Below the pieces are notes generated by a model. The model was not told the origin of the DNA. It worked only from the letters and a program-made list of their open reading frames with translations, and made no database searches. A DNA stretch of 64,000 nucleotides from Winogradskyella litoriviva (lineage in GTDB: Bacteria; Bacteroidota; Bacteroidia; Flavobacteriales; Flavobacteriaceae), in the NCBI RefSeq assembly GCF_013249065.1, contig NZ_JABRWQ010000004.1:372001-436000 (forward strand), given 5' to 3'. The position numbers were made by a program, and so were the translations under genes. Shown piece after piece: positions 45,843-54,390 of this stretch (its first letter is position 1; every line of letters starts with the position of its first letter).

Positions 45843-46310
45843 ATGAAACTATCAGAAATTAAAAACAAACTTAAAGAATTAGAAACAATTTCATTTCAGT
45901 TGCCAAATGGCGAACTAGTACCAAGCCACTTTCATGTTACAGAAGTAGGTAAAATAACAAAACACTTCATTGATTGTGGTGGAACCGAAAGAAATGAAGA
46001 AGTGGTTAACTTTCAGTTATGGAATGCAAATGACTACGACCACAGATTACATCCCGAAAAATTAATAGACATCATTGAGCTTTCTGAGAAAGTATTAGGT
46101 ATTGGAGATTTAGAAATTGAAGTAGAATACCAAGGCGATACTATTGGCAAATTCGGACTAGATTTTAATGGTAAAAGTTTTATACTTACCAATAAACAAA
46201 CCGATTGCTTAGCTCAAGACCAATGCGGAATTCCTTCGGAGAAACCAAAAGTAAAACTATCAGAATTAAATGACGAACCTTGCTGTTCTCCAGATGGCAA
46301 CTGTTGTTAA
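45843..46310 (+). CDS. DUF6428-like arsenic-operon protein with C-terminal Cys-Cys pairs
   Basis: The protein of 155 residues (from ATG 45843) resembles the DUF6428 proteins found in arsenic operons of Bacteroidota. The first ~120 residues form an alpha/beta domain with a SHFHVTEVGKITKHFIDCGG segment, where His and Cys could bind metal. The C-terminal tail has a C-x5-C pair and ends in two vicinal Cys pairs (Cys147-148, Cys154-155). No signal peptide. An As(III)-binding chaperone or delivery protein for ACR3 is my inference. The gene lies 32 bases after arsR and 18 before arsC. Confidence 0.75.
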   Translation: MKLSEIKNKLKELETISFQLPNGELVPSHFHVTEVGKITKHFIDCGGTERNEEVVNFQLWNANDYDHRLHPEKLIDIIELSEKVLGIGDLEIEVEYQGDTIGKFGLDFNGKSFILTNKQTDCLAQDQCGIPSEKPKVKLSELNDEPCCSPDGNCC

Positions 46311-46328
46311 CCTAAATATAATCTAAAA

Positions 46329-46961
46329 ATGATAACCACAAAATCCAACCTCTTTTCTGAAATAGAAACGGTAATACAAGGTTTAAAACCTGAAACGATT
46401 TCCGATGAAAGAAAAATAGTATTACAGCCCTTAATAGAATTTATACAAAATAAGGTTTCAAATAAACAAGATGTTCGCATCAATTTTATTTGCACACACA
46501 ATTCACGTAGAAGTCATTTATCACAAGTTTGGGCGCAAACCATGGCAAATTATTTCAACATTAAAAAAGTTTTTTGCTATTCTGGAGGAACTGAAGCTAC
46601 TGCGCTTTTTCCTATGGCTGCTCAAACTTTAGAAAATTCTGGTTTTAAAATAAAGACGCTTTCCGAAGGTAAAAACCCAGTTTATAGCATTAAGTATACT
46701 CAAAATGAGCATCCTATTATTGGTTTTTCTAAGAAATTAGATGATGATTTTAATCCAAAATCAGAGTTCGCTGCTATTATGACCTGTGATTCTGCAAATG
46801 AAGCCTGCCCTTTTGTTCCTGGTGCAGATAAACGTATTCCCATTACGTTTGAAGACCCAAAAGCCTTTGACAATACTCCACTGCAAGAAGAAAAGTATAT
46901 GGAAAGAAGTCTTCAAATTGCAACTGAATTATTCTATATTTTCTCTCAAATCAACTCATAA
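46329..46961 (+). CDS. arsC: Arsenate reductase, thioredoxin-coupled LMW phosphatase type
   Basis: The 210-residue protein has an N-terminal helical extension (1-48) and a low-molecular-weight phosphatase fold with the CX5R loop Cys55-THNSRR61-S. A resolving cysteine pair Cys153 and Cys160 (TCDSANEACP) has the same spacing of seven as Cys82/Cys89 in pI258 ArsC. It should reduce arsenate to arsenite using thioredoxin. It is about 70 residues longer than pI258 ArsC. It precedes ACR3 by three bases, so the product is handed to the exporter. Confidence 0.88.
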   Translation: MITTKSNLFSEIETVIQGLKPETISDERKIVLQPLIEFIQNKVSNKQDVRINFICTHNSRRSHLSQVWAQTMANYFNIKKVFCYSGGTEATALFPMAAQTLENSGFKIKTLSEGKNPVYSIKYTQNEHPIIGFSKKLDDDFNPKSEFAAIMTCDSANEACPFVPGADKRIPITFEDPKAFDNTPLQEEKYMERSLQIATELFYIFSQINS

Positions 46962-46964
46962 GTA

Positions 46965-48014
46965 ATGAAAAAGAAATTAAGTTTTTTAGACAGTTATCTA
47001 ACCTTATGGATATTTATAGCCATGGCACTTGGTGTCGCTATTGGGTATTTTGCACCAACTTTTCCAGATGTTATTAATTCTTTTAGTAGCGGAACAACCA
47101 ATATTCCTATAGCAATAGGATTAATACTAATGATGTATCCGCCTTTAGCAAAGGTTAATTATGCTCTATTACCAAAGGTTTTTAGCAACACCAAAATTCT
47201 TTCAATATCACTTATATTAAATTGGGTCGTAGGACCTGTTTTAATGTTTGTTTTAGCAATTACCTTTCTCCGCGATTATCCAGAATATATGGTTGGCTTA
47301 ATTCTTATTGGCTTAGCACGTTGTATAGCCATGGTTTTAGTTTGGAATGATTTAGCGGAAGGTAGTAGCGAATATGGTGCTGGTTTAGTGGCTTTAAATA
47401 GTATTTTTCAGGTCTTTGCTTATAGTTTTTATGCTTGGTTATTTATAACAGTACTTCCACCCTATTTTGGGTTTGAAGGCGCCATAGTACATATTTCTAT
47501 TGCAACCATAGCAGAAAGTGTTGCCATATATTTAGGCATACCGTTTGTTTTAGGTATTTTAAGTCGACTTATTTTAGTAAAACTTAAAGGCGAAGAATGG
47601 TACACTAAAAAGTTTATTCCTACGATTTCGCCTATGACTTTAATTGCATTGTTATTTACAATTGTGATTATGTTTTCATTAAAAGGTGAATTAATTGTTG
47701 AAATCCCAATGGATGTCTTAATCATTGCTATTCCTTTATTAATCTACTTTAGTTTAATGTTTATCATTGGTTTTTTCTTTACCAAAGCCATGGGAGCGGA
47801 TTACAACAAAACAGCCGCTGTAGCTTTTACAGCTGCCGGAAATAATTTTGAATTAGCCATCGCTGTTGCCATAGCAGTTTTCGGGTTAAATTCTGGGCAA
47901 GCATTCACAGGAGTTATTGGCCCACTAGTTGAAGTACCTGCCTTAATTTTACTCGTCCGTGTTTCTTTTTGGTTGAAAAAGAAGTATTTTGACACACCGA
48001 AAACCACAGCATAA
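46965..48014 (+). CDS. acr3: ACR3-type arsenite efflux transporter
   Basis: The 349-residue protein has ten membrane helices and the ACR3 signature [16 protein letters not shown] with the essential Cys120, and a second motif around [18 protein letters not shown]. It exports As(III) using the proton gradient. The stop codon directly abuts the start of the phosphoesterase gene (TAA-ATG), so translation is probably coupled. Confidence 0.95.
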   Translation: MKKKLSFLDSYLTLWIFIAMALGVAIGYFAPTFPDVINSFSSGTTNIPIAIGLILMMYPPLAKVNYALLPKVFSNTKILSISLILNWVVGPVLMFVLAITFLRDYPEYMVGLILIGLARCIAMVLVWNDLAEGSSEYGAGLVALNSIFQVFAYSFYAWLFITVLPPYFGFEGAIVHISIATIAESVAIYLGIPFVLGILSRLILVKLKGEEWYTKKFIPTISPMTLIALLFTIVIMFSLKGELIVEIPMDVLIIAIPLLIYFSLMFIIGFFFTKAMGADYNKTAAVAFTAAGNNFELAIAVAIAVFGLNSGQAFTGVIGPLVEVPALILLVRVSFWLKKKYFDTPKTTA

Positions 48015-48743
48015 ATGAGAATCGCTTTTTTTTCAGATATACATGCCAATTTACCAGCTTTAGATGCTTTTTTTAAAGATGTAGAATCAGAACATATTGA
48101 TGCCATCTATTGCCTAGGCGATTTGGTTGGCTATAACGTTTGGCCTAATGAAGTGGTCAACGAGATTAGAAAAAGAAATATTCCTACCATTATGGGAAAC
48201 CATGATGAAGCCTTGTTATTACCTGCTGTGCAAGAATCAACACCTTCAAATAGAGGTTTAACGCGTTCATTAGTCTCAACTAAAAATAGAGACTACCTAA
48301 TTAATTTACCAAGACACTTAGCACTTAATTTTATGACTAAACATGAACCATTTAATTTATTAATGGTTCATGGTAGTGTAAAAGCAATTAATGATTATAT
48401 GGTTGAAGATTATCCTGAAGCCGATGTTTTACAAATGATGCAATCACAGCATGCTGATGTTCTTTTATGCGGACATACACATAAACCGTTTCATCGTGTT
48501 TTAAAAAGCAAAAATGTATATAAACACGTTGTAAATATTGGTTCTGTTGGGAAACCAAAAGATGGTGACACCAGATTATGTTATGCTATATTAGAACTTA
48601 ATCAAAATTCTACACCTACTAATCCTAAAGCTATAAAGGTAATTTTTAAAAGAGCTGAATACGATGTTGAAAAAGCGGCAAAAGCGATAGAAAGCAGTGC
48701 GTTTAACATAGCTTATGCTGAAGCATTGAGAATTGCTAAATAA
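48015..48743 (+). CDS. Metallophosphoesterase in the arsenic operon
   Basis: The 242-residue calcineurin-like protein has SDIHANLPAL, GDLVGYNVWPNEV, MGNHDE and CGHTHKPF, the usual dinuclear metal set, and no signal peptide. It resembles YfcE/diadenosine-type and MJ0936-like phosphodiesterases. Its place directly after ACR3 is unexpected; removal of an arsenylated or otherwise damaged metabolite is a guess. Nothing links it to a known ars function. Confidence 0.85.
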   Translation: MRIAFFSDIHANLPALDAFFKDVESEHIDAIYCLGDLVGYNVWPNEVVNEIRKRNIPTIMGNHDEALLLPAVQESTPSNRGLTRSLVSTKNRDYLINLPRHLALNFMTKHEPFNLLMVHGSVKAINDYMVEDYPEADVLQMMQSQHADVLLCGHTHKPFHRVLKSKNVYKHVVNIGSVGKPKDGDTRLCYAILELNQNSTPTNPKAIKVIFKRAEYDVEKAAKAIESSAFNIAYAEALRIAK

Positions 48744-48785
48744 ACGCGTTAAACTAAATTAAAATTTATATATTTTTTTCTAAAG

Positions 48786-48836
48786 GTGACATTTGTCACA
48801 TTTTCTCCCAAATACCAATCGTACATTTGCGATAAG
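48786..48836 (+). promoter_or_regulatory. Promoter and candidate ArsR operator of the second arsenic operon
   Basis: The dyad GTGACA-TT-TGTCAC (48786-48799) and an ATCG...CGAT dyad straddling a consensus -7 box TACATTTG (48822-48829) lie just before the second arsR (48848). The second dyad lies over the promoter and the first is upstream of it, as expected for a repressor site. Confidence 0.55.
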
Positions 48837-48847
48837 CAATTAGTCAA

Positions 48848-49153
48848 ATGAAACGAAATCTAGAACAAATAGACTACAAAGAGAATACTGAAGCTTTGGC
48901 AAAATATGCAAAAGCCTTAGCACATCCTACTCGTATAGCTATTCTAAAACATTTAGAGAATCAATCGTGCTGTTTTACAGGAGACTTAGTAGATGTATTT
49001 CCTTTGGCACAATCTACAATTTCACAACACCTTAAAGAACTAAAAAATGCAGGATTAATTCAAGGAGAATTAAAACCTCCCAAAATAAAATACTGTATTA
49101 ATCAAAAGAACTGGAAAATTGCCAAAACACTTTTTCAGCAATTTTTTGATTAA
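48848..49153 (+). CDS. arsR: Second ArsR/SmtB family repressor
   Basis: The 101-residue repressor has AHPTRIAILKHL and the recognition helix QSTISQHLKELKNAGLIQG. The inducer-site cysteines are Cys41 and Cys42 (SCCFTGDL), arranged differently from the C-x-C of the first ArsR, and the C-terminal Cys pair is absent. It has its own promoter and probably controls the organoarsenical genes that follow, with a different inducer preference. Confidence 0.9.
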   Translation: MKRNLEQIDYKENTEALAKYAKALAHPTRIAILKHLENQSCCFTGDLVDVFPLAQSTISQHLKELKNAGLIQGELKPPKIKYCINQKNWKIAKTLFQQFFD

Positions 49154-49205
49154 TATTTTTTAATAATTAATTATTTATCTGTTAAGATTATAAAACACAT
49201 ATACC

Positions 49206-49442
49206 ATGAGTAAAGTAATAAAAATTTTAGGCACTGGTTGTCCTAAATGTAAAACTATGACAAGTCTTGTAACTGAAGTAGTAAATGAAAACAACATTGA
49301 TGCATCTATTGAAAAAGTAGAGGATATTATGGAGATTATGACATATAATGTTATGTCTACACCAGCATTAGTAGTAGATGATGTTATTACCATTAAAGGT
49401 AGAATACCTTCAAAGAACGAAATTTTGGCACTACTGAACTAA
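49206..49442 (+). CDS. Small thioredoxin-like protein (ArsE-like)
   Basis: The 78-residue protein is a minimal thioredoxin fold with GTGCPKCK (Cys12-x-x-Cys15) and the cis-Pro segment MSTPALVVDDVI. Similar TM0996-like proteins sit in arsenic clusters with ArsF and ArsG. By position it may be the ArsE partner in nitroarsenical reduction; this equation is from recall of the arsEFG operon of Shewanella, not from alignment. Confidence 0.8.
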   Translation: MSKVIKILGTGCPKCKTMTSLVTEVVNENNIDASIEKVEDIMEIMTYNVMSTPALVVDDVITIKGRIPSKNEILALLN

Positions 49443-49453
49443 TTGAACCGGTT

Positions 49454-49861
49454 ATGAATTACCAGATTAAAGCCTCTTCCATCTCACATGAAGATGCTGT
49501 TATTCATATAAAAGAATCAAACATAGATTTTGGAACAACACCAAATACTGCTGAGAGATTACCAAATCCTGCGGAATTATTCTTAGGCTCGTTTGCTGCT
49601 TGTATGCTTAAAAATGTAGAACGATTTTCTGTTATGATGAAATTTAACTACACAAAAACAAACCTTGAAGTTAAGGCTACTCGACTAGAAAATCCACCAA
49701 GAATGGAAAATCTAATTTACAATTTAACCATACATAGTAACGACACAAAGCTAAATACTGCCTTATTAAAAAAGAATATTGAAAAGTTTGGTACCATTTA
49801 CAATACCATAAAACTGTCTTGTCATATTGAAGGAACCATAAAAACAATTCAAAATGTTTGA
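49454..49861 (+). CDS. OsmC family peroxidase-like protein
   Basis: The 135-residue protein has the OsmC/Ohr fold with two redox cysteines, Cys50 (GSFAACM) and Cys123 (KLSCHIEG), and NPAELFLGS before the first. OsmC/Ohr enzymes reduce organic hydroperoxides with thiols. In this operon it may handle oxidative damage or thiol adducts. Its end overlaps the permease gene by eight bases. Confidence 0.87.
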   Translation: MNYQIKASSISHEDAVIHIKESNIDFGTTPNTAERLPNPAELFLGSFAACMLKNVERFSVMMKFNYTKTNLEVKATRLENPPRMENLIYNLTIHSNDTKLNTALLKKNIEKFGTIYNTIKLSCHIEGTIKTIQNV

Positions 49862-50831
49862 TTGGATTCAAGATTTAGCCGACTGGACCGTTTATAAGGT
49901 TTTAGAACTAGATAAAGGTGCACACTTAGCAGAAGCGCTTAACTTCTTTATTTACGATACTATTAAGATTCTTTTATTACTTTTTGTTATCATCTTTTTT
50001 ATGGGAATAGTAAATAGTTACTTTCCCATAGATAAGGTTAAAAACTATTTGTCTCGCAATAAACTGTATGGTTTAGAATATCTTATGGCTAGTCTTTTTG
50101 GTGTTGTTACGCCTTTTTGCTCTTGCTCCTCAGTGCCATTATTTATAGGTTTTGTAAGAGGAGGTATTCCGTTGGGCGTTACTTTTGCATTTTTAATTAC
50201 ATCACCATTGGTAAATGAAGTTGCCATTGGACTCTTTATTGGTCTCTTTGGCCTAAAAACAACGTTAATCTATGTTACTAGTGGAATTTTATTAGGTACA
50301 ATTTCTGGTTACATACTTCAAAAATTAAAATTAGAAAGCTATTTAACACCTTGGGTTAAAGAGTTATTAGCCAATGCACAAAAAGAACAAGACGCCTTTA
50401 TAGCCGATAAAAAAGCTTTAAAAGATAGATTACCCGTAATATGGGATGAAGTTTTAACCATATTAAAAGGTGTAATTCCTTATGTTATTGTAGGTATCGC
50501 TATTGGAGGTTTAATGCATGGTTACATACCTGAGGGTTTTTTTGAAAAATACATGGCTAAAGATAATTTCTTTGCCGTACCAATTGCTACCATTTTGGCA
50601 GTTCCGATGTACTCTAATGCTTCTGGTATTTTACCAGTTGCTCAAGTTTTAGTTGCCAAAGGTATTCCATTAGGTACAGCCATCGCTTTTATGATGGGTG
50701 TTGTTGGGTTATCATTACCAGAAGCCATGCTCTTAAAAAAAGTTATGACCTTAAAACTTATAGCCATATTTTTTGGTGTTGTTACACTATGCATAATTAT
50801 TTCGGGCTATTTATTCAACATATTATTATAA
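49854..50831 (+). CDS. Permease of the PF03773 (ArsP/SO_0444-like) family
   Basis: The 325-residue protein has about eight to ten membrane helices in two halves and the hallmark TPFCSCSSVPLFIGFVRGGIPLG with Cys89-x-Cys91. PF03773 members include ArsP, an exporter of trivalent organoarsenicals, and SO_0444-type Cu/Zn efflux proteins. Neighbours ArsF and ArsG favour an organoarsenical, but metal efflux is possible. Confidence 0.85.
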   Translation: MFDWIQDLADWTVYKVLELDKGAHLAEALNFFIYDTIKILLLLFVIIFFMGIVNSYFPIDKVKNYLSRNKLYGLEYLMASLFGVVTPFCSCSSVPLFIGFVRGGIPLGVTFAFLITSPLVNEVAIGLFIGLFGLKTTLIYVTSGILLGTISGYILQKLKLESYLTPWVKELLANAQKEQDAFIADKKALKDRLPVIWDEVLTILKGVIPYVIVGIAIGGLMHGYIPEGFFEKYMAKDNFFAVPIATILAVPMYSNASGILPVAQVLVAKGIPLGTAIAFMMGVVGLSLPEAMLLKKVMTLKLIAIFFGVVTLCIIISGYLFNILL

Positions 50832-50848
50832 ACTTTAAATCTATAAAA

Positions 50849-51292
50849 ATGACCAAAACAATTAAATTATTAGTTGCCTTTACCATAGGCTTACTTCTAA
50901 CTTCTTGCAATGAACAAGACAAAAAACAAAACGCTTCTGCTATAGACCAATCCGTTTCTAAAATTGAAGTGTACGACTTTCATTCTACACATAGATGCAT
51001 GACGTGTAATGCCATTGAAGTGAATACAAAATATACCCTAGACACCTATTTTGAAAACGAATTGAGAAACAATAAAATCACATTTCAAGTTATAAATGTA
51101 GATGACGAAAAAAACGAAAAAATTGCTGAAAAATTTGAAGCCTCAGGAACCGCTTTAATTTTAAATGTAATTAAAGACGGAAAAGAAACTAAAATAGATT
51201 TAACGGAATTTGCCTTTATGGAAGGAAACGATCAAGAAGCATTTTCTAAAGACTTAAAAGCCAAGCTTGATACAGAATTAAAAACGCTATAA
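50849..51292 (+). CDS. arsF: ArsF-family nitroarsenical reductase subunit (lipoprotein)
   Basis: The protein of 147 residues (from ATG 50849) has a lipoprotein signal (LLLTSC, Cys20) and a thioredoxin-like domain with STHRCMTCNAIE (Cys50-x-x-Cys53). It matches the ArsF subunit family that takes part in reducing nitrophenyl arsenicals such as nitarsone to amino forms. Its membrane anchor faces the periplasm, so electrons probably come from the downstream CcdA-like ArsG. The longer start at 50789 overlaps the permease and is rejected. Confidence 0.82.
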   Translation: MTKTIKLLVAFTIGLLLTSCNEQDKKQNASAIDQSVSKIEVYDFHSTHRCMTCNAIEVNTKYTLDTYFENELRNNKITFQVINVDDEKNEKIAEKFEASGTALILNVIKDGKETKIDLTEFAFMEGNDQEAFSKDLKAKLDTELKTL

Positions 51293-51310
51293 TTCTATTA
51301 TAATAGCAGA

Positions 51311-52021
51311 ATGGATTTTTTACAATCACTCTTAGAGAATTATAATATTCCTGTATTATCAGCACTTATACTTGGGCTAATGACAGCCATTAGCCCTTGC
51401 CCTTTAGCCACAAACATTACTGCAACAGCTTATATTTCTAAAAACATTTCGAACAAGAAAAAAGTGTTTTTAAGTGGTTTATTATATTCCTTAGGAAGAG
51501 GATTTAGTTATACGATAATCGGTGTTATCCTCTATTTTGGAGCAAGTAAGTTCCATATTGCACGTTTTTTTAATCAGAATGGCGAGAAGTATTTAGGTCC
51601 CTTATTAATTATTGTAGGTTTAATAATGCTAAATATTATTAAACTCAACTTCCTTGGGAAATCTAATTTTCAAGAAAAATTATCTGAAAAATTCAAAGAC
51701 AAAGGACTTTTAGGTTCCTTTTTTATTGGTGTTGTATTTGCTTTAGCCTTTTGCCCTTACAGTGGTGCATTATTCTTTGGTATGCTAATTCCAATGACTA
51801 TAGCTTCTGCGGATGGTCTTTATTTACCTATTGTATTTGCATTTGGAACAGGTTTACCCGTTATTCTATTCACTTACTTATTAGCTTTTACTGCAGGAAA
51901 AGTTGGAGTCTTTTACAACCGAATTACTAAAATTGAAAAAATAATGCGATTTATAGCTGGTGTAGTCTTTATCCTTACAGGCTTATATTATGTTGCCATT
52001 TTCATAGGAATTATAAAATAA
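51311..52021 (+). CDS. arsG: ArsG-family (CcdA-like) membrane protein
   Basis: The 236-residue protein has six membrane helices and a cysteine in each half: Cys30 in AISPCPLA and another in FCPYSGAL, the pair that carries electrons in CcdA/DsbD. It matches the ArsG family, described as an efflux permease for aminobenzyl arsenicals. The fold also fits transfer of reducing power across the membrane to ArsF. It ends the second arsenic operon. Confidence 0.85.
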   Translation: MDFLQSLLENYNIPVLSALILGLMTAISPCPLATNITATAYISKNISNKKKVFLSGLLYSLGRGFSYTIIGVILYFGASKFHIARFFNQNGEKYLGPLLIIVGLIMLNIIKLNFLGKSNFQEKLSEKFKDKGLLGSFFIGVVFALAFCPYSGALFFGMLIPMTIASADGLYLPIVFAFGTGLPVILFTYLLAFTAGKVGVFYNRITKIEKIMRFIAGVVFILTGLYYVAIFIGIIK

Positions 52022-52139
52022 ATCCCTTAATTCTATTTCATTATTTGCAGTTTAGCATAAAAACGTGTCTTCTAATCTAATATTGAATTGTTAAAAAAGA
52101 TAATAGTTATTTTTATCAAAATCAAATACTATTACTCTC

Positions 52140-53228
52140 ATGAAGATTAAGATTTTTTATATTATTATTCTAATTAATATTCTTAATGTTAACACTCAAC
52201 AATTAACGCTACAATCTAATTTAGATTCAACATTAAGTGAGACATCAGGATTACTTTACCTCAATAACACCCTAATTTCTCATAACGATTCTGATGCTAC
52301 TAATCAACTCTACGATATTGACATCACTACCGGAAATATTACGAGAACCGTTACAATAACTAATGCTACAAACACAGATTGGGAAGATTTAACGCACGAT
52401 GACACCTACATTTACATTGGTGATATTGGAAATTATACTGGCGAACGTACAGACTTAAAAATCTACAGGATTCCCATAGCAGAATATTTTGCAAACACAT
52501 CAGTAACAGCGGATATTATTAACTTTAACTACAGTAACCAAACAGATTATACTCCAAGTCCTTTAGCCACAAATTTTGATGCCGAAGCCCTTATACATTA
52601 TAATAATAACCTTTATATATTTAGTAAAAACTGGATTGATGGAAAAACAAATATTTACCCACTTTCTAAAACACCAGGAACATATAGTATTACAAATATT
52701 GATACTGTTGAGAGCCAAGGTTTAGTCTCTGGTGCAACTTACAATAGTTTAGATAATAGTATTTTAATCTGTGGGTATGATTTAGATGGTGCATTTTTAA
52801 TAGAATTAAGTGGTTTTAGTTCCGGATTATTTTCAAATGGAAATTTTACTAAAACTTCGGTTGCGGTTCCTACTAATTATTCCACACAAATTGAAGGCAT
52901 TACACCTATTAATGCAACCGATTATTATATTTCTGCAGAACAAAACAACTCAAATAGTCAAGGGCTTTATTACTTTGATATTTCGAGTTTAGAAGTTGAA
53001 TCTTTTGAGCAAAATAGTATAGGATTATACCCAAATCCTGCTCAAGAATTTTTTAAAATAAATGATGAAAATTGTGTGGTTTCAATTTATACTTTAGACG
53101 GAAAATTAATCAAAACTTCAAGTGAAACAGAGGTGAATATTTCAGAATTATCAACAGGAATTTACCTAGTTCAAATTCAAAATAAAGAAACACATCAATC
53201 AATTACAAAACGATTAATTATAGATTGA
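52140..53228 (+). CDS. Secreted beta-propeller-like protein, T9SS type A cargo
   Basis: The 362-residue protein has a signal peptide (1-19) and a repetitive beta domain (about 20-280) with SETSGLLYLNNTLISHNDSD, DWEDLTHDDTYIYIGDIGN and NFDAEALIHYNNNLYIFSKNW, resembling a six-bladed esterase-like/SdiA-regulated propeller. The end (about 290-362, from YPNPAQEFF to TKRLIID) is a T9SS type A sorting domain. It is likely exported to the surface; the ligand is unknown. Confidence 0.85.
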   Translation: MKIKIFYIIILINILNVNTQQLTLQSNLDSTLSETSGLLYLNNTLISHNDSDATNQLYDIDITTGNITRTVTITNATNTDWEDLTHDDTYIYIGDIGNYTGERTDLKIYRIPIAEYFANTSVTADIINFNYSNQTDYTPSPLATNFDAEALIHYNNNLYIFSKNWIDGKTNIYPLSKTPGTYSITNIDTVESQGLVSGATYNSLDNSILICGYDLDGAFLIELSGFSSGLFSNGNFTKTSVAVPTNYSTQIEGITPINATDYYISAEQNNSNSQGLYYFDISSLEVESFEQNSIGLYPNPAQEFFKINDENCVVSIYTLDGKLIKTSSETEVNISELSTGIYLVQIQNKETHQSITKRLIID

Positions 53229-53244
53229 CAATTAAAACCAAAAC

Positions 53245-54249
53245 TCAACCCAATATCTTAACTAACAACTCTTTAAGTAAGTCACCTTGAGGTATTGCAT
53301 TAGCACCAACACCTTTGCTTTTTACATCAAATTCTCGTAAAACTCCAATAACATAACTTACTTTTTTCATGGGATAATTACGAGCCGCATCTAAATATTC
53401 ATTTACAAAATACGGATTTACTTTTAAGGCAGATGCAACGCTTCTTGGATTCCGGTCAGACATACCATGAAGATGCAATAATTGCGAAAAGAAACCAAAT
53501 AATAAAGATACTGTTACAACCATAGGATTATCCTTAGGATTGTCTGCAAAATACTTAGCAATTTTATGCGCTTTTACAATATTACGCTGACCTACAGCTT
53601 TTCGTAATTCAAAATTATTATAATCTTTACTTATTCCAATATTTTGTTCAATATGATCTGGAGTGATCTGTGTACCCTTTGGTAAAACAATTTTTAGTTT
53701 ACTGAGTTCGTTATCTATTTTACTTAAATCTGTTCCTAAAAACTCTACAAGCATTTGTGCTGCTTTGGGCGAAATATCATATTTCTGTCCTGCCAAAACA
53801 CGTCTAATCCAATCCGCAACTTGGTTTTCGTACATTTTTTTACTTTCGTAAACTACACCAACCTTATTAATGGCTTTATACAACGCTTTTCGCTTGTCTA
53901 GCTTTTTGTATTTGTAATTAAGTACTAAGACTGTAGTAGGTTGCGGATTAGCAGCGTATTGTGCTAATTTCTCAATAGTTCTGCTTAAATCTTGGGCTTC
54001 TTTTACAATAACAACTTGCCGCTCAGCCATCATTGGGTATCGTTTGGCATTACTTACAATATCATCTATGGTAATATCTCTACCATAAAGCACCATTTGG
54101 TTAAATCCTTTTTCTGCTTCGTCTAGCACATTCTCTTCAATAAAATCAGAAACCTTATCAATGTAATAAGCTTCCTCTCCCATTAAAAAATAAATAGGTT
54201 TAAGGTCTCCTTTTTTAATTGCCGCTACAAGTTGTTTTACTTCGTCCAA
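53245..54249 (-). CDS. holA: DNA polymerase III delta subunit
   Basis: The 334-residue clamp-loader subunit opens the sliding clamp. It has the PIYFLMGEEAYYIDKVSDFIEENV start, the RxPMMAERQVVIVKEAQDL segment, LNYKYKKLDKRK, and a C-terminal collar domain. Initiation is at TTG 54247-54249: no in-frame ATG gives the conserved start. The gene faces away from the HsdR-N gene. Confidence 0.92.
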   Translation of the reverse strand: MDEVKQLVAAIKKGDLKPIYFLMGEEAYYIDKVSDFIEENVLDEAEKGFNQMVLYGRDITIDDIVSNAKRYPMMAERQVVIVKEAQDLSRTIEKLAQYAANPQPTTVLVLNYKYKKLDKRKALYKAINKVGVVYESKKMYENQVADWIRRVLAGQKYDISPKAAQMLVEFLGTDLSKIDNELSKLKIVLPKGTQITPDHIEQNIGISKDYNNFELRKAVGQRNIVKAHKIAKYFADNPKDNPMVVTVSLLFGFFSQLLHLHGMSDRNPRSVASALKVNPYFVNEYLDAARNYPMKKVSYVIGVLREFDVKSKGVGANAIPQGDLLKELLVKILG

Positions 54250-54339
54250 AAGATTAAAATTCCAAGTTTTAAATTCAAAATTCCCTCACTTAAAATTTAG
54301 CTTCATACCAAATAAAAAAAGGATTTAAGGAATTGAATA

Positions 54340-54370
54340 TTGTGTTTTGTGGTTTTCTCCTTTAACTTTG
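54340..54370 (+). promoter_or_regulatory. Promoter with -33 TTG and -7 TAACTTTG
   Basis: TTG (54340-54342), 20-base spacer, TAACTTTG (54363-54370), a good fit to the Flavobacterium consensus, 20 bases before the GTG start at 54391. Confidence 0.7.
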
Positions 54371-54390
54371 AAAAAAATTAAGGTCTTAAC

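Noticed and set aside
50789-50848. Longer ArsF start overlapping the permease
   Set aside because: The lipoprotein signal begins at ATG 50849; the upstream codons would bury it.
45366-52021. Arsenic island as a recent mobile element
   Set aside because: No integrase, transposase, tRNA or flanking direct repeats are seen, and base composition looks like the surroundings by eye.
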